Shown: piece by piece, positions 58,257 to 64,000 of the stretch
Layout: every line of letters begins with the position of its first letter
Position numbering within the stretch: position 1 is the first letter of the stretch
Source: Cellvibrio sp. OA-2007
Lineage (GTDB): Bacteria; Pseudomonadota; Gammaproteobacteria; Pseudomonadales; Cellvibrionaceae
Direction of reading: 5' to 3'
Length of the DNA stretch: 64,000 nt
Assembly (NCBI RefSeq): GCF_000953825.1
Contig: NZ_BBUL01000090.1
Coordinates: 62,001-126,000, forward strand
Made by a program: the position numbers and the translations under genes
The notes under the pieces: model-generated
The model's input: only the letters and a program-made list of their open reading frames with translations
Databases searched by the model: none
Told to the model about the DNA's origin: nothing

Positions 58257-59218
58257 TGAACGCAATCCTTAATGTACTGACTCAACATTCAAGGCTCAAA
58301 GTATTCGAAGAAAAATCACACTCGCAAATAGATGTGAAAGGTTGGCTGGCAAATCAAGGCTACTATGTTGACGAAAACATTGAACAAAAAGAGTTTTCAT
58401 TAAGACCTGCGAATCCCACGCTGCTAATCAATGCAATGACGAATGAATGCAATAGAATGTCTATTGCAGCGATTGAAAGTATCATTGGTGTTTATTCAGA
58501 CTCAGGACTCAAGAAAAGTGGTGCCTGGGGCATAATTAGATGCTATTACGCTGCTTTCTTTGCCGCACATTCTATACTCAGAATGTTTGGATATTCATTT
58601 ACGCAGCTAGATCCGCAACACACCCAAAAAATATATGAGCTTGCAGCATTGTTTGAAAAAGCTGGTGATATAACTAGGATTGATAAAGGCTTCTATTTGG
58701 TTTCGACAAATAATACTTTTACAGATGTAAAAGTAAAAAAGCTGTCTGATAGTCATGCCGATCTGTGGGCATCTTTTCTTAAACTTATAAATTCACTCAT
58801 AGAATCAACACATGCAACGGAAACTTTGTCTAAGTTCAAACTAGAAACATTAGAAATTTTGGAATCTATAAAGACAGGAATAACTTACTCGAGATGCACT
58901 GAGAAGGGAAACTGGCTTTCATCAATTAGAAATGATGTCAACTACAAGCATACACATGGGGTTTGGTATCCGCACGATGTCAACGTGGATATAGAAAGAC
59001 GATTGTCGAAAATATCCACTGACTGGGAAAAGTATCCTATCGAATTCACATCACTAAAACCTCCAAGCTCTGATGTAGATTATTTTTTTAATGTTTCTTT
59101 ATCTATCATGTCACTTTTCAGGGAGCTGCTAATTTCCTCCGCCAAAAAAACAAAGAAATTAAATGATCCGTTTAAAAACGGAAGCATACGTATTTTAAAT
59201 TCATATAAAGTAAACTAA
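58256..59218 (+). CDS. Unknown protein with HEPN-like features, partner of the DGQHR protein
   Basis: The 320-residue protein was not recognised as a known family. It has a helix WGIIRCYYAAFFAAHSILR (91-109) that resembles the core helix of HEPN domains. It also has RNDVNYKH (Arg225 to His232), which fits the RX4-6H active-site motif of HEPN ribonucleases, with a polar residue directly after the Arg. If right, it could be an RNA-cleaving toxin controlled by the DGQHR protein. The call rests on two short motifs and needs a profile or structure comparison to be secure. A hairpin follows at 59304. Confidence 0.6.
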   Translation: MNAILNVLTQHSRLKVFEEKSHSQIDVKGWLANQGYYVDENIEQKEFSLRPANPTLLINAMTNECNRMSIAAIESIIGVYSDSGLKKSGAWGIIRCYYAAFFAAHSILRMFGYSFTQLDPQHTQKIYELAALFEKAGDITRIDKGFYLVSTNNTFTDVKVKKLSDSHADLWASFLKLINSLIESTHATETLSKFKLETLEILESIKTGITYSRCTEKGNWLSSIRNDVNYKHTHGVWYPHDVNVDIERRLSKISTDWEKYPIEFTSLKPPSSDVDYFFNVSLSIMSLFRELLISSAKKTKKLNDPFKNGSIRILNSYKVN

Positions 59219-59303
59219 AAAGCTATTGCATTTTTAAGGACTGCATCACTCAAATGCTCCACAGACAAATGTGAATACCTCATAGTAACCGCTATAGTCG
59301 AAT

Positions 59304-59326
59304 GCCTCCACTTAGGGAGGCGTTTT
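59304..59326 (+). terminator. Probable terminator of the DGQHR pair
   Basis: GCCTCC and GGAGGC form a 6-bp stem with a 6-base loop, followed by GTTTTA. It lies 86 bases past the stop of the HEPN-like gene, in the spacer where the two island modules converge. Confidence 0.5.
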
Positions 59327-59348
59327 AGCATTACAACTCATAACATGT

Positions 59349-59786
59349 TTATCGCAAAGGAAGAGCAACAATCGAACTAAGCAACTGTTCCGCACGCCGA
59401 TTATTTAACTCAGCAACACAAGCGAATCGTCTTACATCAAGCGCATTACCAATTGCCCCACCGCCAAGCGACAAGGCAAATTGACACTGCGCCTCTCTGT
59501 ACTTAATAAACTCTTCATTAGCACTTTTAAACTTGGCTTTTGCAGCACTAATATATTCAGGATCTTCATCCCATTTTTCCAAGGATTGACTCACTTTGCC
59601 TTCGGCACTTTTTAGATTAAGTTCGCTCGACTTCAATTTTTTCTGTAGACATTCACGAATGCCAACTGGGTCATATGAGCACTCATCACGAAGCTCAAAT
59701 TCACTTTTGATTTCACTGTTAGCTAAGGACGAATGACTTAATGACAACAAAATCCCAAGCCAAAATATAATTACTAATTTGCGCAT
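59349..59786 (-). CDS. Secreted DUF1311 / LprI-like protein, probable immunity protein
   Basis: The 145-residue protein has a Sec signal peptide (LSHSSLANS) and a mature domain with four cysteines. The C-terminal pattern YREAQCQFALSLGGGAIGNALDVRRFACVAELNNRRAEQL, described here by its Cys, Arg and aromatic positions, fits DUF1311/LprI, a family that includes lysozyme inhibitors. It overlaps by 13 bases the end of a peptidoglycan-lytic protein gene on the same strand. A periplasmic inhibitor paired with a muralytic enzyme suggests immunity. Confidence 0.78.
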   Translation of the reverse strand: MRKLVIIFWLGILLSLSHSSLANSEIKSEFELRDECSYDPVGIRECLQKKLKSSELNLKSAEGKVSQSLEKWDEDPEYISAAKAKFKSANEEFIKYREAQCQFALSLGGGAIGNALDVRRFACVAELNNRRAEQLLSSIVALPLR

Positions 59787-60514
59787 ACAGCTGCTTTTCC
59801 TTTGCGTATTAGGGATAAGGCGTAGTCTAGTTTTTTAGCGTAGTTGGGGTCGCCGCCGCCGTTATAGCGCTGGGCAATGGCTTGGGTTGATATTGGCCTC
59901 CAGCCAACGATAACTCTTTTTACAGATGCCTTTTGATACTTCAGCACCTGTCCTTTCTGTAGCAAAATAGCGGAGGGATTGTGGTTGGTTAATACTTCAA
60001 TTGTAGTGCCATGAGCTTTGGCAATTTTATCGAAACTATCCCCAGCCTTTACAGTGACTTCATAAATGTTTGTATCTGTATCAGCCACACTACGATATTC
60101 ATAAGTAGCAAGTTTCATCAACAGATAACCAATACCAGCGCGAATGTTATGGACAGGATTAACTCTGACCGAACTAAGCGTGAGTCTACCCCTCCATGCT
60201 TGTGGCAGTATTAAATTACCGCCCTCATTACCGGAAAGAAAAGAGGTTAGTCCGGGGTCGCTATATACCCCAATTCTCATAGGCTTGATATTCCACTCAG
60301 AAGACCCGGCACCAGTCTCCGTCCAGAGCATGGCCTTAATGAATAACCAATCAAGGGATCTATATCCTGCTACGCCCGATAAATGCCGATTGTATTCATT
60401 TACCGCTATTTGAATTTCACAATCCCAAGCATTCCACCGCGCATCACCAACAGCTTTTTTTAGCCCGTCCTGCCACTTTTCAAAGCCACTTTTGGGGGGA
60501 GTTAATACAGTCAT
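59774..60514 (-). CDS. Lytic transglycosylase with inserted LysM domain, candidate effector
   Basis: The 246-residue protein has GH23-like elements: WLFIKAMLWTETGAG (probable catalytic Glu66), KPMRIGVYSDPGL (77-89) and NIRAGIGYLLMKLA (123-136). A LysM domain follows (about 150-194: YEVTVKAGDSFDKIAKAHG). After it comes AIAQRYNGGGDPNYAKKLDYA (212-232), which looks like the last part of the catalytic fold. It would cut peptidoglycan glycan strands. No signal peptide is present, so export would need another route (type VI secretion or lysis). Its overlapping DUF1311 partner supports an effector-immunity pair. A phage-type endolysin is the alternative. Confidence 0.78.
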   Translation of the reverse strand: MTVLTPPKSGFEKWQDGLKKAVGDARWNAWDCEIQIAVNEYNRHLSGVAGYRSLDWLFIKAMLWTETGAGSSEWNIKPMRIGVYSDPGLTSFLSGNEGGNLILPQAWRGRLTLSSVRVNPVHNIRAGIGYLLMKLATYEYRSVADTDTNIYEVTVKAGDSFDKIAKAHGTTIEVLTNHNPSAILLQKGQVLKYQKASVKRVIVGWRPISTQAIAQRYNGGGDPNYAKKLDYALSLIRKGKAAVCAN

Positions 60515-60880
60515 ATGCAGTCCTTTTTGTTATGCGCCCATCAGTATTTATTAGCGCACGCGAAGGATAGCGAAACAGCATTTTTAAAAAGTATCGATTT
60601 TTCACAAATAGAAAATGTGGCATCTATTACCGCATAAAAGGATCGCAATTCTAACCACAAAAACCATGTTCGCTTTTTATGAATCACCCGAGAGAAAAGA
60701 ATCAGAACGACAGCCATTTTGAACCCAGCTTCAAATCCTCCCGCACCTTATTTATGGATGCCGGTTCAACTCCTCATTTTTTATATAAACCACCCCAAAT
60801 GACCCACAAATTTGGCACGCCAACGCAATCTACAAGGGTGCTGAAGGCTTAAAAATCAATGAGTTAGGTGTATCCGGGAG
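60515..60880. other. Gene-free right end of the island
   Basis: This 366-base stretch should contain the promoter of the effector gene (reading leftward). I found no open frame resembling a recombinase. Two short stretches resemble tRNA/tmRNA T-arms (TTCAAATCCTCCCGCACC at 60730-60747 and GGTTCAACTCC at 60763-60773), possibly debris of earlier insertions, but such short matches can be chance. Confidence 0.35.
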
Positions 60881-60945
60881 CAAATCCCCCCGGCTCCACC
60901 ACATAACGAACCCCAACATATTGATTATGTTGGGGTTTTTTATTT
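60881..60945. repeat. Right copy of the 65-bp direct repeat (attachment-site core)
   Basis: Identical over 65 bases to 57101-57165, including the ssrA 3' tip and terminator. Here it is preceded by unrelated island DNA, so it is a non-functional ssrA fragment and marks the right island boundary. About 26 bases further on, a diverged copy of the sequence that follows the left repeat can be seen. Confidence 0.93.
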
Positions 60946-61007
60946 ACTCATCCAGTTACAATTTGGTATTGCCTACAATTTGCCCACTCGATAATTAACC
61001 CCCAAAT

Positions 61008-61038
61008 AAAAACCCCGATCAGTAATGACCGGGGCTTT
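61008..61038 (-). terminator. Intrinsic terminator of the alginate lyase gene
   Basis: On the minus strand GCCCCGGTC pairs with GATCGGGG (one mismatch) and is followed by TTTTTATTT. It is 57 bases after the stop of the lyase gene. Confidence 0.8.
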
Positions 61039-61095
61039 TGTCGTTTGGTCAATATCTACCGAAGGCAGGGCGCCTCCTGTGGATGTTGTTTGCAC

Positions 61096-62955
61096 TTACT
61101 GCGGATTAGTCAGAATCAACGAGTACATCTCCAAGGTTGAGCTATCCCAAGTTGTGGCATAGCGACCTTCGGCGAAGTTTTTCGCAACGCATACAGAGTT
61201 GGTGTTGCCTAAATAATCGACTTTCGAACAGGTTTGAATATACAAGCCAGCTTTGTAGTAGCAAGAACCTGAAACACCGACCATTGCAATATCTTTACCT
61301 GTTGCAGGGTTGCGGGTGTCTTTGGTTGCACCTGTGCGGAGATTTTTGTAAACAACACGCATGCCTGATGGCGTAGTGGTTACATCAATAGTGTGCTCAT
61401 CACCCAGCTTGTAAGCAGTATCCAATACTACGGTAGTTGTATCGTTATTGAAGCGGGCTTCCATTACTCCGGTATCGGAGACGCCATTGGCTCCAGTGGC
61501 TGGACCAAAATATTTCACCATCAGATTGTCGTTAGACGCATCGTGAATTTGCGCCACAGTTGCGTTAGGCGAGTCAGTTTTGGTGGTGGTTAACAATTTT
61601 TGACGAACGCTCATGCCATTACTCGTGCCAGTACAATTCCACGCAGCATTGGTAGTGCCGTCGCTTTGCATTTCGCGTAATTCAGAGCGCGCATAAGCGG
61701 TGCCAGTACTGGTGCGGGCGCCACCGGCGATGGACTTAAACACAATGCTGGTGCCATTGGCGCCAAGTGTGAAGTAATCCGGATGACTGTAGGTTTTCAG
61801 GGTGGGATGCTTGATTTCACCGGCTTTATTGGAGTCATTAGTGAAGCTGATCGGCAAGGTGATTTTCCAATTTTTCAGGAATTGCACATCGGAAAGATCA
61901 GCCGGTACACCATTGGGATTGGCGGAGCTGGATGCAACTGAAGAAGCCTGGCTCGATGAACTGCTGCTAACTGCTACGGATGATTTAGATGAGCTGGCAA
62001 CAGAAACCACGCTTGAGGCTGCACTAGAAGCCACGATGCTAGACGCTGCGCTCGACGCCACTACGCCACCGCCAACCAATGCAAAGCTGTCAAAGCGACC
62101 TTCGCCACCATTGTATGCACCTGCAATAGTCACTGAAGTTGCAGAACCAGTACTGAAGGTAAGGCTTTGCTTGGCCCAGCTGCTGGTATCGCCAGCCTGT
62201 GTGTAAGTGGTGCCATTAAGGGTTGCAGTCAGCTTGCCCTTGCCCAGCAAATAGGCGCTCAGGGTGTAAGTGGTGTTAGCAGAAACACTTAAAGAGCGGG
62301 AGAAAATACCGCTGGATCCATCGATTTTTGCCGACTTTGCGCCTTCATAAACATCGCTGGTTGAAATGGCGGCGCTGCCACTGCTGGTCCAATCGGCCCA
62401 GCTGCTTTCAAAGCCAGGGTTGGTAAAGGTTTGCGCTGCCGCTGCGGAAGAGGCTGCACTTGAGGCAACAGAAGTCGCTACCGATGATGCCACCGAAGAA
62501 GAGGCAACGCTGGTTGAATCCAGAGTGAACGCATCGAAACGACCTTCACCACTGTTATAGGTGCCGGAAATAGTAATACTAGTGGCAGAACCAGAGTTAA
62601 AGGTCACCGTTTTTTTAGTCCAGCTGCTGCCGCTATGAGAGGCAGTATAAGTAGTGCCATTAACCACGGCATTCAGCTTACCCTTACCCAAAATATACGC
62701 GCTCAGGCTGTAATTGGTGTTGGCCGATACACTAACCACACGCGAAAAAGTGCCTGAAGAGGAAGACAATTTTGCCGATTTACTACCTGCGTAAGCATCG
62801 CTAGTAGAGATGGCCGCACCACTGCTACTAACAGTCCAGCCAGTCCAACTGCTTTCAAAGCCATCATTACTAAGCGATACAGAAGCTGCATGAGACAAAG
62901 ACGCAGGGAGAATGCAAATGCCGAGTGCGGCAATTGCGTGTTTATAGTTCAACAT
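61096..62955 (-). CDS. Secreted PL7 alginate lyase with two N-terminal binding modules
   Basis: The 619-residue protein has a signal peptide (SHAAS), two tandem related modules of about 120 residues (about 25-147 and 177-295, with near-identical SVSANTxYxLSAY and GKGKL segments), two Ser/Ala-rich linkers, and a C-terminal PL7 domain (about 352-619). PL7 active-site motifs are present: RSELR (423-427), QIH (469-471) and YYKAGLYIQ (566-574). It would cleave alginate by beta-elimination outside the cell. QIH is seen in polyguluronate-preferring members, so G-block activity is the better guess. Palindromic operator-like sites lie upstream. Confidence 0.95.
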   Translation of the reverse strand: MLNYKHAIAALGICILPASLSHAASVSLSNDGFESSWTGWTVSSSGAAISTSDAYAGSKSAKLSSSSGTFSRVVSVSANTNYSLSAYILGKGKLNAVVNGTTYTASHSGSSWTKKTVTFNSGSATSITISGTYNSGEGRFDAFTLDSTSVASSSVASSVATSVASSAASSAAAAQTFTNPGFESSWADWTSSGSAAISTSDVYEGAKSAKIDGSSGIFSRSLSVSANTTYTLSAYLLGKGKLTATLNGTTYTQAGDTSSWAKQSLTFSTGSATSVTIAGAYNGGEGRFDSFALVGGGVVASSAASSIVASSAASSVVSVASSSKSSVAVSSSSSSQASSVASSSANPNGVPADLSDVQFLKNWKITLPISFTNDSNKAGEIKHPTLKTYSHPDYFTLGANGTSIVFKSIAGGARTSTGTAYARSELREMQSDGTTNAAWNCTGTSNGMSVRQKLLTTTKTDSPNATVAQIHDASNDNLMVKYFGPATGANGVSDTGVMEARFNNDTTTVVLDTAYKLGDEHTIDVTTTPSGMRVVYKNLRTGATKDTRNPATGKDIAMVGVSGSCYYKAGLYIQTCSKVDYLGNTNSVCVAKNFAEGRYATTWDSSTLEMYSLILTNPQ

Positions 62956-63080
62956 AGATAGTTACCTGTGATTTATTAGAAATTATTGTGGGTTGCCTTT
63001 AATCCATCAGTAGGTGTTCGACCACTTCAGTTGTGTTCGTCAACAATATTAAACATCGCCCACAACAAAAACCAGACTCA

Positions 63081-63453
63081 TTGGTAATTCTTATTTTCAT
63101 AAATTGGTATTACCAAACAGAGGAGCTTGTCGAAAAACACAAAAAAGTGGGTGCCGCTTTTCCAGATCAGTATTCTTTTTGGATTTTTTATTTCGCCGTA
63201 AAGGCATTGTAATTACTTGTAAAATATAACTTTTTATTAATTAATAACTTCTTTCAAACAAAAAAACCGGACTTGTATTTCAACCATATTGATGTTTTAT
63301 GGCACGATTTTCTGAGTGTAAGAAATGTGAAAAATTCCCCTAAATTTTTTAAATAGTAAAATTGGTAATAACAATAAATGTGTACTTTAGTAACCATGGC
63401 AGGGATAAACAATAGAAAATTGGAATGACCAACAAATTAAATGGTATTACCAA
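63081..63453. promoter_or_regulatory. Cluster of GntR/FadR-type operator-like palindromes upstream of the alginate lyase gene
   Basis: TTGGTATTACCAA occurs at 63104-63116. Close variants are TTGGTAATAACAA (63362-63374), TTGGAATGACCAA (63420-63432) and ATGGTATTACCAA (63441-63453); a half-site TTGGTAAT is at 63081. They fit the FadR-subfamily consensus TNGTNNNACNA. They lie in the 630-base AT-rich spacer between the lyase gene and yigZ. The spacer holds no gene that I can see. Confidence 0.6.
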
Positions 63454-63585
63454 CAAAAAGGAGACAATAAGCTGCGCGATAAAAATATAGGCTGGGGAAT
63501 AAAGTGAGGGGGTACAATGCCCAACCTCCCAACCCCTCTGGGATTAGAGGCGATCAAACGCCCCCACTGAGACAGTATCCAGACC

Positions 63586-64000
63586 ATGTCCTCCTACACC
63601 ATCCTCGCCGACGCAATCGAATCTGCCACTGAAGAAAAGAACAGCGATTTTTTAACCTTTCTTCATCCCGTGACTTCACGCGAAGAAGCGATTGCACATG
63701 TTGATGCCTACCGCAGACAGTATCCCGATGCCAACCATGTGTGCTGGGCTTATGTGATTGGCAATACGCGGCAGCCACAAACCCAGGCCTTTAGCGATGA
63801 CGGTGAGCCATCCGGCACGGCGGGAAAACCTATGCTGCACGTGCTGACTGAGCGGGAGGTAGGCAATTCGCTCGCCGTAGTGGTGCGCTATTTTGGTGGA
63901 GTGAAGTTGGGCGCGGGTGGTTTGGTGCGCGCTTATTCGAGCGCGGTGTCTGCGGCGGTCAATGCGGCGCAATTAGTTGCAGTAACACCGAGTGTACATA
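63586..64000 (+). CDS. yigZ: YigZ/IMPACT-family protein, 3' end outside the window
   Basis: The frame starts at ATG 63586 and runs off the window after 138 codons. It has the IMPACT-family signature: SDFLTFLHPVTSREEA, ANHVCWAYVIG, AFSDDGEPSGTAGKPML, and VVVRYFGGVKLGAGGLVRAYS. The function is not settled; family members affect translation control in eukaryotes and bind nucleic acid or ligands in bacteria. Confidence 0.93.
   Translation, partial: MSSYTILADAIESATEEKNSDFLTFLHPVTSREEAIAHVDAYRRQYPDANHVCWAYVIGNTRQPQTQAFSDDGEPSGTAGKPMLHVLTEREVGNSLAVVVRYFGGVKLGAGGLVRAYSSAVSAAVNAAQLVAVTPSVH

Larger units (their letters stand above)
57166..60880. mobile_element. Small genomic island integrated at ssrA, no integrase seen
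   Basis: The segment between the two 65-bp repeats contains two gene pairs facing each other: DGQHR plus HEPN-like on the + strand, and a LysM/lytic-transglycosylase plus DUF1311 pair on the - strand. The DNA looks clearly AT-richer than the flanking genes. There is no recombinase, excisionase or replication gene, so it is either a stripped remnant or is mobilised by an enzyme encoded elsewhere. The ends come from the repeats; the mobility class is inference. Confidence 0.8.

Noticed and set aside
60515-60880. Remnant of an island integrase
   Set aside because: Short frames near the right repeat show no tyrosine-recombinase motif (no R..HxxR..Y pattern).
61930-62560. CRISPR-like or tandem DNA repeats
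   Set aside because: The apparent repeats are codons of Ser/Ala linkers and the duplicated binding module in the alginate lyase. No regular spacer pattern exists here or elsewhere in the window.

Overview
The window looks like a chromosomal segment of a free-living, polysaccharide-degrading gammaproteobacterium close to Cellvibrio (Cellvibrionaceae). The indications are long poly-serine linkers in secreted proteins, a PL7 alginate lyase, a GH43 enzyme beside a GPH sugar symporter, TonB-dependent uptake, a Pseudomonas-like small protein of the PA3496 family, a rimB-rimK pair, and a gammaproteobacterial tmRNA (tag ANDDNYGAQLAA). The genus assignment is inference from gene content, not from a search.

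Layout. 1-3.5 kb: the end of a GGDEF protein, an ArsR/SRPBCC pair, a second SRPBCC protein, a glycerophosphodiesterase and an MscS-like channel. 3.7-8.5 kb: a poly-Ser lipoprotein of unknown function, katG and an aromatic/aspartate aminotransferase. 8.6-11.5 kb: a four-gene overlapping cobalamin nucleotide-loop operon (cobT-cobS-cobU-cobC). 11.5-13.1 kb: two tandem toxin-antitoxin cassettes (PIN/VapC type and GNAT/DUF1778 type). 13.2-15.7 kb: a MATE pump, an XRE regulator and a Rof-like Rho inhibitor. 15.7-22.3 kb: a peptide-scavenging set (M2 peptidase lipoprotein, POT transporter, TonB-dependent receptor). 22.6-25.4 kb: a HAD phosphatase, hisC and a STAS protein. 25.8-34.9 kb: a signalling block (GAF-PAS-GGDEF-EAL protein, rimK/rimB, PA3496 protein, membrane diguanylate cyclase, soluble FIST chemoreceptor, VanZ protein). 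35-37.3 kb: an unknown secreted protein and dgt.

37.5-50.2 kb is a complete urea-nitrogen locus: allophanate hydrolase, urea carboxylase, a GntR regulator and the UrtABCDE urea ABC transporter. No urease genes are present, so imported urea would be split by the ATP-dependent carboxylase/allophanate route. A good sigma-54 promoter sits in front of atzF, and three REP-like palindromic elements lie in the spacers of this locus. 50.2-56.5 kb carries a LysR/DUF2938/DUF2798 group, a GPH symporter with a cytoplasmic GH43 enzyme, and a secreted poly-Ser protein.

The most unusual part is 56.7-61 kb. The ssrA (tmRNA) gene is followed by a 3.8-kb island bounded by 65-bp perfect direct repeats of the ssrA 3' end plus terminator. 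No integrase is visible inside it. The island carries two compact modules that converge on each other. One is a translationally coupled DGQHR-domain gene plus a gene with HEPN-like features (a candidate defence or toxin system). The other is a lytic-transglycosylase/LysM protein without a signal peptide, overlapping a secreted DUF1311/LprI-like protein (a candidate interbacterial effector-immunity pair). The window ends with a two-module PL7 alginate lyase, whose upstream region contains several GntR/FadR-type palindromes, and the start of a YigZ-family gene.
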